A stretch of 64,000 nt of DNA from Sphagnum compactum (GCA_965153455.1 OZ234495.1:1302001-1366000), one strand, 5' to 3'; counted from the stretch's first letter, positions 22,762 through 35,575 are shown. Made by a program: numbers and translations. The notes: generated from the sequence alone by a model not told the origin.

Positions 22762-25700
22762 TTACGAGTGTGTAGGAGAACTAGGCGGCACCGAGAGCAC
22801 TCGGTCAAACTCTTTTATCCTATCTACATCCAAGTCTAGAGGGTTAATACTATGGTTCCATCGTTTGTACACTAGTGAAGCAGACAACAACTCGCTCTTA
22901 CTTGCGCTACTACTTTGCGAATGACTATTGCTCTTACTTAACCCTAAAAGTTTGCGGTTGGCAACCACTTTGGAGGTGTCAAACTCCTGCGACTTACTGA
23001 GCCCAAGTGCCTTCTGTGGTTTCATCAACCCATGGTGTTGTTGTCCCGTTAGAAGCTTTGGACCACCCATTGTAGTAGTTCCTCCTCTCTTGTTGTTGTT
23101 GTTGTTGCTGAGCTGATGTCCATTTGCAGACATAGTAGTAGGAAGAATTGTAGTACTACTAGTACTACTAGTACTAATAATAAACGGAGGTGGTGAGATG
23201 TTACGTGGTGGTGGTAGTTGTTGAAATTGTTGTTGTGGAAAATTGGCAACACAAGTGAGTTGTTGGCCTTGTATTGTTAAGTTGTTGGGTGGTTGCACAG
23301 TACTTGGCAAACAAGCGGGTGACTTTTGTGGTGAGCGAGGAGGAGGAAGAGGAGGAGGGAGCATGGCATCATTGTTCCTTTGTCCCCGGCAGACTAAATG
23401 ATGAAGCAACACTATAACCTCTACGATGTAGTTTTCGACTTTGTCTTGATCAGCATGATGCAATGTTTGCAAAAGGGTTAACTCCACATGACCCATTCCT
23501 TTTCGATCTACACACACCCTGTTTTCACCATCCCCATATATATGTGTGTACATATATATTCAAGTTCCACACCCCACCCACAAAAGAAAATCAGTCATAA
23601 ACTCATACTACTACCCACACACAAGTCTCTAGAGAAAGCTCAAAACAGAATGAACTGCAAATCAAATTTACAACACTGGTTTAATTAATATTCCCTCCCC
23701 TATGGGGGAGAGAGAGCTCATATACGTGTGCATTATTGCTACTGTAGCTGGGGTGCAACGCATTTACGGTAGAAAAATTACTCACCCTGTATTAGCCCAT
23801 TCTCCAACCCATCCAAAACCATGATGAGCCCTGTGTAAAACAGCACACAAAATCAACCACGTCCCTATTATACCACTCCATTTATCCCTGGTAAAATGCT
23901 ACCATGCCTTGCCACTGATGTTTGGCAATTAGGTTCCCCCTCAACCCTAAACCCAAAACCCAAAATCGAAAGAAAAAATCTACACTGTTCTGTAGCTGAA
24001 ATCCTGAGATTTGAACTCAAAATCTCAGTGTTTACATTTTAGGGTTTAGGATTTGGACATAGATTCTACTTCTGCACTGCCAAGGCTATTATTGTACCTC
24101 ATCTTGTGCACTTTTAAGTTAACTCTTAAACTGTTTCAGAAAGTTTCGGAAATTGAACAGGGAAAAACTATGAAACCTGGCCTTTTTAATTAATTGATTA
24201 GTTGTGTTTCAACATCGAAAGGCGTCAATTATCAGTAGGCATATACGGTATTATTAATACCTAGAAAAAATTTCCACCCGACTCTCCACCAACCCATTGC
24301 ACCACCTTGAAGAAAAAGTTTTGTTCCTTGGAAATTTAGAATAGCAAAATAAATTGTGCTTACTTGGTAGTGTTTGATGCAACTGGGACTAGCCACTCCA
24401 AAATGGTGCTCAACTCCCCTCTGATCTCCGCACTACTTAACTGCAGCAAAAAATTGAAACCAAGAAGTAAGACCAGAAAAATTATGACTATAAAATCGAC
24501 AAAGATTTCCATAGTTCAAATTTTCACATATTATTGTGGTTTCTTTTTCCATTACCCAATTCTAAATGGTTTATGAAAGTCAATATCTTTCGTTTTGAAA
24601 CTAATTGCTGGGCACCCTGCAAATGATTCTCAACAACAACAACAGAAAACATGTGTTGCTACAAAGGTTTTTTTTTCTAATTTGGTAATAATACTGCTTA
24701 TAATTCATCAATTCTAATGTCAAGTTTTTATAATGAAATTTGCTGTACCAGAGAAAGATTGCTGTAGTGGGGAAGAAGGAAGAAATAATACAACTGTTTT
24801 TACCGCATCTTTCTTGGAGCTTTGCTGCAAGCGAGTGCGGAGGCATGCCTTCATGGATGGAGATAGCCCTTGGTATAGTGTGTCCCTTATATTAGGTGAC
24901 ACAGAATTTGACCTCAAAAACTGCAACCCAAAAAAGAATCAGCAGCAGCAGATGGTGATCACTTTGAATAGCTAGAAATGTTTATCACAATTGTTAAAAC
25001 CAACTACACTTACAAAGACCCATTTTAGACTAGATTGCTCTCAAGAGAGAGACCGCAAGCATCATTCATTTGCAGAAGATTTCGTCATATGGTCATCAAA
25101 CTTAGCAAATCACAAAAGAATGGTTGCAAGAAAGAAGTTTTATTCCAGTTACAAACCACGCCTTCCATCTGGTTGATTATGTTGGCATAGTGAAGTGCCA
25201 GGCCCAACGTGCCAAGCTTCCCCGTCTTTCTTTTGTACTCGTCTTCTGCTTCCTTTGTGAATACTGCAAATCATCCATTTAAAATTTTGATGCCTACCCA
25301 TCAAAAAGAGTCAAAAGAAAAATAAAATTCCATGAATTTGTAGCGCATCCACCAAAAAATTGTGAAGTTGCAGCAGTAGTTACATACCAGATGCACCAAA
25401 GTTGTCATGTATTTCTTGATACATGTAGTAGACGATGTCTATCAATTGCTCCATCAACTGCAAACAATCTTGGACTGCAAAATTAGTCTGTGAAAATTCT
25501 CTTTCATTTCTCCATGTACAAAATTCAGTTTCTTTGTCTCCAATGTATATAATCATTGCCATTCAAGGGCAACGGATCTGATCTTGGCCATCTAAGGACA
25601 GCTAGATTTTATCTCAACCATCTAAGGGCAATGGATTTGATCTTGGCTGTCTAAGGATGACTAGATTTGGTCTGGGCTGTCCAAGGACACCATCAAAGCA

Positions 25701-28700
25701 TTGCTCATCATTTATGCAGCAGATCGCAATGGGCTTTTGACCCCACATGAGGAAGTAAAACATAACATACCTCTTCCAGAACTTTGGACCAGAGACACCT
25801 CTTTTTCAGTGTCTTGACATGTTTTTCTTGGCTCTTGACTTCAGTTTTCAGAAAGGCGATGCTGTCTCCTATGTACCCAAAACCAAAAATGCACAAAGAA
25901 ACAAATCCAAACGTAAAGTTTCAGCTGTCTTGTACATACCCAAGAAGAAAACCACACAAAAAAGCAAACCCAAAATTAGTACTTCAATGGATGCAGGAAA
26001 TTTTCAGGAAGGCGCATCAAAAGCATCTACTGCAGAAACCTGGTTTTCTACAAGGGAGGAAGGGAAGCACACCACATGACACTGCCACTGCAGCAGGAGG
26101 GCCACCAGCAGCAGCAGCTGCTGTGATGATGAGCTCCTCTTCATGTTGCCTACGTTTCAAATCTGTGTGGAATCTGTCAAGAGCATGCAGTTCATGGTAC
26201 AATTCCTGCCAACCACCATCAAATTTTTGGTTTGTCCAAAACACAAAGTTGCCCATCACTTTTGCTCAAAGAAGAAAAACACAAAATGTGTACATCATTT
26301 TGTGTGTGGGTGTGTTTGTGTGTGTACAGATGAGAGGCTACAAGAACTTTGATGGCAAAAAGTTCAATTTTGTGGTGATGGGTCACAGGGAGGAGGAGCT
26401 GAAGAAATTTTGTGTACTGCAGTATTTTCAGCCAGCATCATCAATTTTTGCATGATGCTGTCCGCTTGCTCCTTGGATTGTCTTGAATCTTCAATATCAA
26501 GTCCTAGTCTGCAAGCAGTTGGACAAATACAGAAATTGTTCTTTATTAGCTACAAAACTAATTCTACCACCATCACCACCACCATTACCAGACTGGTAAA
26601 ACCATCCTCCTCCTCCTCCTCCTCCTCCTCCTCCTCACACACTTGTGTAATAGAACTTTTAAAAAAAAATCTTAGTTCATTTTCAGTCACCCCCCCTCAC
26701 AGAATTTCCCTTTCAAACCACAAACAAAACCTATCTTCCTGGGTTTTCAGGGCTTAGCCTTGGCTGGGCACAGGCCATTGCATCCTTGTAAGGTGCCTGT
26801 GAGGAATTTGGGCAAGCCAAAATTTCCACACAGGCACCAAAATGGGCACAATGGCCTGTACCCAGCACGTTCCAGGCCCTTGGCTGGGCCCTCAAACCCA
26901 GGAAGATTGTCAGAAAAGTTCCTTACCTTATACTTACGGTCCTCCCTTCTTCTTCTTCTCCTAACAAGCTATTATTTCAAACAAACAATTGACAAAGACA
27001 CACACGCACATGTGTTCACACACATACACAAAGACCTCATGTATTGATAAACACTTCTACATACTATGTGTTTACAGAGCATCAAAGCACATGTAGTGTG
27101 AGCAAAAATAGGGGATGGGGAAAGAGAGAAAGCTGAGAGAGAGCAGCAACAGCAGCAGCAGAAAAGACCTGTCAAAAACTCGGTCAAGTTGATGCCATTG
27201 TGGGTCACGACAGTGATTGCCAAAGCGAATGACTTCTCCAGCAAAGATCTTCAGCTCATCTCTGCAAGAGGATTCAACACCCCCCGCCAAAATAAAAAAT
27301 CCAACCACATGACGGATTGCTTTCAGAAAAAACTGTGATCACAACTCTCCATAGCCCTTGGCCAACACATATGCATATACCCTAAACCCTATAATCTGTT
27401 GTGTGTATGTGTGTGTGTTGACAACTCTCCATAGCCCTGGGAATTACATATGTACATATTTACCTTAAACCCTTTGATGCTCTCTCTCACAACTCTCTCA
27501 CACAACTCTCCATAGCCCTTGGCAATGGAAATGTACATATATACCCTAAACCCTAAACCCTACTCTCTCTCTGTCTCTCTGTGATTTGCAAAGAAATCTC
27601 CACCAACAGCAACAATCTCTGGCATTGGCAAGAAGATGCGTAATTTGTTGTTGCTTTGGAAAATGTTTCACATTCGATGGAAACAATGTAGGCAGAAGAA
27701 GAAGGTAGAGGAGAGGAGAGAGAGAGAGTGTATGTGTGTGTTGTTGTTTACCTCTTATCTGCAGCAGCAATGCACATCAACTCTTTCATGTCAGTGGAGA
27801 CCAGGACTTGAACACTCTTGGAACGCAGAATCTGGTCCTTCAACACTTTGATTGCTTCTTTGTCCAGGGATTGCTTCAAATTGTAACCCTTCACAATGGT
27901 GTTGGCAACTTCGAAAGCCAGAATTCCAATTTTCTTGTTGTTGCTGCGCTTCAATGATCCTCCTCCTCCTCCTCCTCCTGATCCAAACCCGCCGCTGCGC
28001 CCAGGGTTTAGGTTTGTCATTGAACTCCCCAAAGCATCCAGAGCTTCCACAGCTTTCCCCAAGCTCACACTTCCAGCTCCTCTCAAAACTTCTGACATCT
28101 GCAAAAGGCAAACAAAAGCAGGAGGCAGGCTTGCAACCCATCAGCTGCTTTTTAGTGGTTTGTTCACCAGATTTGTTGCAGGATTCCACAAAGTGGATTC
28201 AAGATGGGAAGAAGATGAAGCACTTTACCATTGAAGCACCTTTCTTAGCAACATTGGTGGTCTTGGATCGCACAGAGCTAGCTCTAGCAGAAAGCATCCT
28301 TGAAAGCCGACTGCCTCTCTCCTCACTGTTTGTTGTATTGACATGCTGATGATGAGCACTATGGGCATCAGGAGGACAGCTTGCTGTTGCTGTTGCTGTT
28401 GCTTCTGCTGCTGCCGCCTCAAATGAAAAGTCTTCATTCACATAAGAGTTGAATTCCAGCTGCTGCCAAGTTGCACCATAACTTGGTGTAGTTTCTTGCA
28501 GCTCTGGCAGCATCCTCTTGGTCTGCAAATCCTTAATTTCATGGCTAGGCATGACAAAAACCTTGGGCGGAGCATGAGCAGCAGCAGCAGCAGTAGCAGC
28601 AGTACTAGTAGTTCCATTTCTTCTGTTTGCAGATGATGATGATGAGGAGGAGGAAGAAGTGGGGGAGGAGCTTCTTCTTCTTGCAGCAGCTGGTGGCTGC

Positions 28701-28840
28701 AGTGGGCTGCTCATCATAATATTATTGTGGTGATGGTGGGGGTGCTCTTGTGTCTTGCTCGCAGCAGCAACAGCATCAGGTAACGAAGATCCTCCAGCTC
28801 TTTCTTCCTCGTAAGCTTTCCTGGAGCAAATAGCTCCCAT
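22762..28840 (-). CDS. PSK SIMULATOR-like protein (DUF3475 and DUF668 domains), 12 exons
   Basis: Exons read on the minus strand: 28840-28229, 28098-27752, 27261-27169, 26508-26418, 26205-26106 (or to 26040), 25868-25771, 25457-25388, 25263-25157, 24920-24804, 24440-24364, 23830-23786, 23518-22762. Phases agree at every junction and give 837 residues (859 with the longer exon 5). The N-terminus MGAICS has Gly2 and Ser6, a myristoylation signal, so membrane attachment is expected. Residues about 260-316 form DUF3475 (KIGILAFEVANTIVKGYNL, then VSTDMKELM). DUF668 lies at about 480-575 (LGTLGLALHYANIINQ, NIRDTLYQGL, EWLVPVASNTTKAHHGFGW). The rest is low-complexity Ser/Ala/Gly/Pro/Asn. Arabidopsis PSI proteins (about 470-660 residues) act in phytosulfokine-linked growth; this one is longer, with an expanded N-terminus. 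Exon 5 may end at either of two phase-equal donors; the shorter fits the family length better. Confidence 0.93.
25559..25692. repeat. Intronic tandem repeat, ~30 bp unit, about 4.5 copies
   Basis: Units of the type ccatctaaggacagctagat followed by ttgatcttgg start at about 25559, 25589, 25619, 25649 and 25679. They lie in the intron between exons 6 and 7 of the PSI-like gene. No splice signal is disturbed. Confidence 0.8.
26606..26637. repeat. (TCC)n microsatellite in an intron
   Basis: About ten TCC triplets in the intron between exons 3 and 4 of the PSI-like gene. In the transcript this reads as a purine-rich GGA tract. Confidence 0.85.
27341..27566. repeat. Intronic tandem repeat, ~80 bp unit, three copies, with telomere-like motifs
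   Basis: Copies starting acaactctccatagccc lie at 27341, 27421 and 27502, each running through tacatat-like words into ccctaaaccc. The last copy ends with two and a half CCCTAAA units. It lies in the intron between exons 2 and 3 of the PSI-like gene. Confidence 0.8.
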
Positions 28841-30689
28841 GATAAAAAGTATCTATCTCTGGTAAGAAACTCTTTCTTTGAGCTAGAGACTCACCAGAGG
28901 ACCCTGGGCTTGGAATCTCAGTCTGGATCAACAATAGTCTGCTTGAACCCTGGAGCTGTAACAGATGGGGAACTCTCTTGTTGCTTGCTCTTCTCTCTCC
29001 TAGTTGCAATGTTCTTCATCATCAGGAGCTAGCTAGAGCATCATCAGGAGCTCAGGAGTTCAATCCTTCAAGTTTCTCTAAGAAAAAAATAGTTGGTTTT
29101 TTTGCTTTGGGTTTTCCTGGAATCTTAAGCAGCAGCACAAAACTCCTACAACTACTACTGCAGATTCCAACAAAACTTCCCAATGAAACAAAAACCCAAA
29201 AAAACAACAACAACAACAACAAAAAGGCCTGAGTGATGAGTGTTGCTACAAGTACAGCTGACACCCAAGAAGAAAAAACTGCAACAACAATCAAGAAAAC
29301 AACTGAGCATTTGAGCTTGACTACACCAACCAAAACACAAAACCCAAAAAAAAAAACACACACACACACACACACACAAAAAAGGGAAAAAAATAATCCT
29401 ATTCCATTTCTATTCCACAACAACTCTACTTAACTCTCACTCTACTACTACTTGTGAGCTTAGTGAGAAGTAAAACATCACCATCAACAACACCATCACC
29501 AACGCCATCATCATCATATCATGATCATCATCAACGACTGGTGGGAGACAAGAGTTTCTAAATTCCAAGACTCATCATGTGAAAACTTGTGTGTGTGTGT
29601 GTGTGTGTGTGTTTTTTTTTTCTTTTCTGGAGGGAGAAAGAGAGATTGAGCTTCATGATGATGAAGAAGAAGAAGAAAATGAGGTCAAGTGACAGTAGCT
29701 TGTTTCAAACTGATGGTTTTGTGTTGTAGAAAGTTGTGAATAGCAACTACCCATTTCAGAAAATAATTATGGCTCCTCAACTCTCATCATCTTCAACCTC
29801 ATTATCATCTCTCTTACCACAATCTCTCTCCTCTCTCTTTCTCTTCAAAATCAAACCTGTCCAGCTTGCCATTGAAATTCTTTTGGTTTTTTTTTGTTTT
29901 CCTCACAACTGAACTTATTTATTGAACCTTTCCAACTTGGGGCTGAAATTGCACTCATGTATTCATCTCTGGGTCTCCCCTTGTTTCTCTTTTCTAAGCC
30001 GGCAATGCACATGGTTTTGTTTTCAATTTTGTGATGCAAGTGAGTTGCTAGTCACCCACAAGGAAGGAGACTTGGCTCAAATTTTGGTTACAAGTCAAAA
30101 AGGACAAAATTTGGATTACAAGTCAAAAAGGACAGTAGAAAAAAAAAACAGTTTAGGATTCATGTTATCCAGCAAACAAGCACATCATTCGTGTTGCCAA
30201 CAACACATAACTCATGTTAGCCTTCTATGTGTTGTTGGCAACATGTTGCATCTAGGGTCTTTTTTTTCCCCCATTTTGTGATAGTCAAATTTACATTAAA
30301 AAACAAAAAAAAAATCCTAAAGTTTCCCAAATTTTTGGTCAAAAAAACTTACCCAAAAAAATTATCTGAAAGAAAAACATCACAAGTTTGTTAATATACA
30401 ATGTATATGTATATACACATAAATATATGTATGCACATATATATATATATATATATATATGTATCTCAATTTCTGTCTTAAACATGTCTAACCCGAATGC
30501 ACACTCTAATTTAAGGGGTTGGCAAAAAAAACATCTCTAACACAATTTGCTAATTGATGATCATGATTCAAGCTATTTTCACAAATAATAATGAAAATTT
30601 ATTTGATTTTTTCACAAGAACTTCAAAAACTAAGTTTAATTCATTTCAACTTGAAAAAAAAAAAAAAAAACCCATATTCTCAGCCCTTG
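28841..30689 (-). other. Upstream/leader region of the PSI-like gene and intergenic DNA
   Basis: The first several hundred bases upstream of the PSI-like ATG are rich in CA, GA and CT runs, such as (CA)n at 29357-29378 and (GT)n at 29590-29611, typical of plant leaders. Exact promoter elements could not be placed. Farther out is AT-rich intergenic DNA with a (TA)n tract at 30438-30460. No other gene was recognised. Confidence 0.5.
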
Positions 30690-31135
30690 CATTAACCCAT
30701 GTCAAAAATGGTCACAAAATATTGTGAAGAATAGAAATTTATAACAACCAATGAGACTTGCTGAACATGCAATTGGAAGGGCTAGTATTTATGCTTTTAG
30801 GGAAGGGTGGTGAGATGTGACTATTTGTTTTTCCTTTTCCTTGAGAATAGAGGGTGAAGACCACCTCACTAAGGTGAAGGTAACCCATCTCATGGTTACC
30901 TCATTGAGGTGAATGGGTAGTTGACTAGTGAAACAAATAGTGACCCCATTAAGATGATGATGATATTGGGTTGGATAAACCTTACAAGAGGTTTAATATA
31001 GGTACTTGGGTGAACAACACAAGGGCTCTCTAATATGATAATTAAATTTATTAAGCCAAATTGTTTCCACAATACCTTACCTTACCCTAAGGTCAGTTTC
31101 GTCGTTAAATAATCCTCAAAATAGTGAAATGAAAT
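30690..31135. repeat. Dispersed repeat, copy A
   Basis: Shares gtgaagaatagaaattt, ccaatgaga and a run of cctcattgaggtgaa-type words with 36845-37200, in the same order and orientation. It contains an internal minisatellite-like series of (acctca)(ttgaggtgaa) words. No coding capacity or terminal structure was found. It may be part of an unclassified transposon or LTR. Confidence 0.65.
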
Positions 31136-33560
31136 TTAGTGAAAATAGGAAGTTAACATGTTGAAATTCATCATAATTATCATAGGTTACACTCTAAATG
31201 ATTTCACCATTCATGTCACAATATTATAATAGATGATGAAAAAAATTATAATTTCAATTTTAAAAATGAATTCATTTTTCGAAAAAAAATAATTATTCAT
31301 TTTGTCAATGTGGAAACTGAAGAAATACTTAATGCCAATGAACCTTTCTTTTGTGAAAGTTTGCAAAAATGTGGAAAAAAAAATGGGCACACATTCAATA
31401 TGGGGGGAGGGGGGGGGAACCACATTTGGACTTGGATTTTAATTTGGGGGGCTTTTTTGGGATAGTTTTTCAATTTTTGGACAAGATCTAAAAACCTATC
31501 ACCATGTAATGTTAAATCTCTCCTCTTCTCCTAAGATGCCCACAATTGATGGAACATTAGGATTTTTTTTCATTTAAAAAAAAAGTCAAAGGCCAAAATG
31601 ATTAATGAAAAAAAATGGAACACATCCCAAAAACTAATATTTTAAATTTTGGACCTATCCACAAAGGCACGACAAAAAAATTGGCACATCCAAAAACTCA
31701 AATTTACTTCTTATCATCTATCAATGACAAATATTAATATTGTTACATCGATAAATTATCATACGATCTTGTCTTTGTTAAACACAAGTGTGTTGTGTTC
31801 CTTTTGCAAATATGCAAATTTAAGACTATTTAATTTTAACACTTGAAAAATATTACAACATTGGTAACATGTATGATATATACAAATGGTGTATTTACAT
31901 ATCACCATCCATACATACATACATACATACATATATAGAAAGATGAATTTCAATTCTTTTCTTTTCTTTTCTTTTCTTTGTTGAAGGAAGTAAGAAAAGG
32001 AAGAGAGATGAGAGGTGGTGACTTAGTGTGACTTGGTGAGTTGAATTGTTTGATTGGCCTTGTCTACCAAGGCCCTTAAGGATATTGTTGTGTTTAGAAT
32101 CATTATATAGAGTATAGTAGCTTAAGGGATTTTGGCCCATATTAGGTAATAATAATAATAATAATAGGTCTATTTTTATTATATGAGGAGATTTTTGAAA
32201 GATGATAATCTAGCTTGTGTTGAAACTTGAGAATAGTTATAATAGAGTTATAATAATATCTTGAAGGATTTTTATTTTATTTATTTTTTAATAATTTTTT
32301 AATAGAGGAATTTGTTTTTGAAAATTATATATATTTTTGCATGGTGAAATTTTTTTGAATTTCCATAATTCTTCTTTTTTAATTTAAGATACTTGTTTTT
32401 TAATGTAAAATATGTGCAGTCAATAATAATACCTAACAAAGAGTCAGTGCTACTAGGGACTACTACTACTCTTTACTTCTTCACTAACTCTTCTTTTATG
32501 AAGGGAAGTTAAATAAGTTCCCACACGTGAGACCCATTACTAACCTCAGTTCAAAACTTTACTACACAACACCCAACAAAAAACACTCCCCTTAGTAACT
32601 AGGGTCAATAAGTAGGCCAAAATTTATGTACCTACCAGGTACCTTTACTCTCTCTCTCTCTCTCCCTACTTGCAAAAGAGGTGGTGGGTAGGTCAACAGT
32701 CAACTCTTAAAGCCCACCAATAGTAGACCATTAAATCACATGTAGTTAAAACCCTGAGCTTCATCCCAATTTTTCATCCATTTTTATCTTTTTTCATCCA
32801 TTTGTTAGAGAGTTGCTCACCTATTTTTAAAAATAGAAGAAAACAATGTGTGACAATGTTGAGTAATTTCTTCCCACATTGTCCCCAAAAAAAAAAAAAA
32901 ACAATTTGTCAAAGAAAATTCAAAAAATTCAACACTAATTTTTTTTACAAAAATTGGGGCACACTCTTGATACAATACTACTAGAAAAGCCCCCAATGAG
33001 TGAGATTTCTTGGAGATAATTAAATGATTTTCAGACCTAAGACGCAATAGATATTGAATTTTGAGTAATTTTTGACATTGAAAATTTGATAAATTTTTTT
33101 TTTAATTTAATGAAATTTAAATTCCAAACAATAGGCTAAAGAAAGTGTAACCATTTTCCCGTTCAAATTAATTCGTTCAATATATTATTACCATATATGT
33201 TCAATAGCACATGCAATAATAGCACATGCAACTCTCATGATACGTGTTTGTTTGTTTAGGGTTTAAAAAATAAACCCTAAACCCTAAACCTTCTCTACCC
33301 ATAGAGAAGAGAATACACATAGATAAACACATTTGAACATAAAATTTTGGCTTGAACTTGACCCAATGTATGATTGGCATCTACAACATTATATGTGCAT
33401 ACGATGGATGAACATGTTTGATTGAAACGCACACATCATCTATGCATATGATGGATGGGGCATGTTCCATAGAAATAAGTGCACATATATAGATGAGAAG
33501 TTGTATAGATCCTTAAGGGAAGTTTTAATTTTTTTTTCATTTGAAGTTTAAACCTACCAC
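31136..33560. other. Intergenic, AT-rich
   Basis: No gene recognised. Contains a G-run cluster at 31401-31418, (ATAC)n at 31911-31931, (AAT)n at 32143-32166 and a short telomere-like run (ccctaaaccctaaacc) at about 33275-33291. Short open frames carry no motif. Confidence 0.6.
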
Positions 33561-33740
33561 CTTTATGGAAAGAGTCATCAAGCCATAAATTGCTTGTTAT
33601 ATAAAATATTTTTATTTAATATTTGTTATATAAAAATATTTTATATAACAAGCAATTCATGGCTTGATGACTCTTTCCTTTATTTTTTTCCTTTATGGAA
33701 AGAGTCATCAAGCCATGAATTGCTTGTTATATAAAATAGG
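33561..33740. repeat. Inverted repeat with ~45-bp arms plus a third direct arm
   Basis: The arm ggaaagagtcatcaagcca, followed by aattgcttgttatataaaat, occurs at 33567-33612, in reverse complement at 33633-33678 and again in direct orientation at about 33697-33737. The first two can form a long hairpin with a short AT loop. The arms are nearly identical (a-to-g changes only). This may be a foldback/MITE-like element or a rearranged repeat; no target duplication was recognised. Confidence 0.8.
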
Positions 33741-33959
33741 TGATGGGATTTTTTTAATGGAAGCTTTTGCAGCTTTTTTCAAACCCACAAAAAAAAAACC
33801 CTAAATTTGTTGTACAATACTGAGTGCAATTCAGTAGATGTGTACTTAGTAGACTGCAAAAGGGTCCACAAATCCAAGTTTGATTATGCCTTGTCTTTCT
33901 TTGTATTTTTTAAATTTTTTTGGGCAAATTATATTGTCTTCTCCTCCCATGATGCAACA

Positions 33960-34310
33960 GGGATCTCAATTTTTTCACTATAAAAAAAAATAATAAAATC
34001 CAATATTATTGATTTTTTAAGGTTTGGGGATCTCAACTTTTTCACTATATTAAAAAAATATGAATATTGTTGATTTTTTAAGTCAATTGGTTTGGGGATC
34101 TCAACTTTTTCACTATATTAAAAAAATTATCAATATTGTTGATTTTTTAAATCAATTGGTTTGGGGATCTCAACTTTTTCACTATATAAAAATATATATA
34201 TCAATATTTTTTATTTTAAAAATCAATTGGTTTGGGGATCTCAACTTTTTCATTATATAAAGAAAAATATCAATATTTTATTATTTTTAATAAAAAATCA
34301 ATTGGTTTGA
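33960..34310. repeat. Tandem array, 67-71 bp unit, five copies
   Basis: Units containing ggggatctcaactttttcac recur with starts near 33961, 34028, 34096, 34165 and 34236, separated by AT-rich spacers ending in tcaattggttt. No gene. The apparent 66-residue open frame here is the translated repeat. Confidence 0.88.
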
Positions 34311-35166
34311 TATGCCAAATCTTCTGAAACAAAATCACACAGACTCTCCCCAAAATCAAATAATGCAACTCCAATCATTTGACCTCTTAATCGACCTTCT
34401 TCGGGTGCATGCAAATAAATTAAAATATATATAGCATTTTTAATTTTCCCAAAATGCATCTCAATGAAGCACAAATTTTTTTTAATTATTCTTATTTATT
34501 TATTTATTTAGTATTTATTTAGTGTTTATTTATTTTCCTATCAAGGTCATTTTTGTTTTGTGTATGACTTTGTGGCGGGTTTCATATTCCCCTCTCTTCG
34601 GATCTCTCTCAAATCCTCTTAGCCCGACTTCGACTAAGTACCTAGTATGTACCCGTGTTGGGCGGTTCTTTACTTTTATTGAGAACCTTCAGTTCCGGTT
34701 CTAAAAAAACTAAATTAGTAATATCTTGATTCAAGTTTCAGTTCCACATGTGAACGGAATCGGGAATCTGGCTCTGGTTCTGAAAAAATAGTACTGATAA
34801 ATAAATAAATAAAAATGAAAATGAAATCGGGTTTCATTTTCAATTTTGAATGAAAATCAAACGAAAATTGGTTTTTTGAAAAAAAAAATAAATTCTGACT
34901 CTAGTTTTAATTTTGAAAATCAAACCTAATTCCAAATTTTGTTTCTTACTAACCTGGACCAGAAAAAGGTGATTAATTGCTAAATTAATCTCGGGTTTTA
35001 ATATAATCACCTATTTCTTAATTTTTGAAAAGTCTCTCTATTCCACGCCTAAATAGAGCCAAGAACCCAATTCCGTGTTTGCTTTGTTTTAAAAATAAAA
35101 ATTAGGTTTTGGCTTATAAAATTCCAATTCCAAAAATTAGACATAAAATTCTAGTTCAATTCTTGG
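34311..35166. other. Intergenic, AT-rich
   Basis: No gene or repeat family recognised. Short phrases about 34660-34800 (ggttctt..., ggaatcggg...) look like fragments of the hAT-type arm sequence but are too diverged to assign. Confidence 0.45.
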
Positions 35167-35575
35167 CTAGTTTTCAAAACCCTAATTTCCCTTGAGAATG
35201 AATGATCATCACAACCCACCTCTTTTTGCAAAAACAATCATATAATCATAACTTCATCTAGTTTTCAAAACCCTAATTTCCCTTGAGAACGATCATCACA
35301 ACCCACCTCTTTTTGCAAAAACAATCATATAATCATAACTTCATCTAGTTTTCAAAACCCTAATTTCCCTTGAGAACGATCATCACAACCCACCTCTTTT
35401 TGCAAAAACAATCATATAATCATAACTTCATCTAGTTTTCAAAACCCTAATTTCCCTTGAGAACGATCATCACAACCCACCTCTTTTTGCAAAAACAATC
35501 ATATAATCATAACTTCATCTAGTTTTCAAAACCCTAATTTCCCTTGAGAATGAATGATCATCACAACCCACCTCT
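35167..35575. repeat. Tandem array, 87-bp unit, about five copies
   Basis: Units starting agttttcaaaaccctaattt, with the cacctctttttgcaaaaaca block, start near 35169, 35260, 35347, 35434 and 35521. The interior copies look identical and the period is exactly 87 bp; the first copy has a 4-bp insertion (aatg), shared with the partial last copy. Near-identity indicates recent expansion. Confidence 0.93.

Noticed and set aside
32970-32995. Word actactagaaaagccccc as a CACTA left end paired with 45691
   Set aside because: The first base is T instead of C, the flanking triplet does not match, and the 12.7-kb span would enclose unrelated repeats.
33960-35575. CRISPR-like regular arrays
   Set aside because: The whole unit including the would-be spacer repeats, units are 67-87 bp, and the setting is a plant nuclear genome; these are ordinary tandem repeats.
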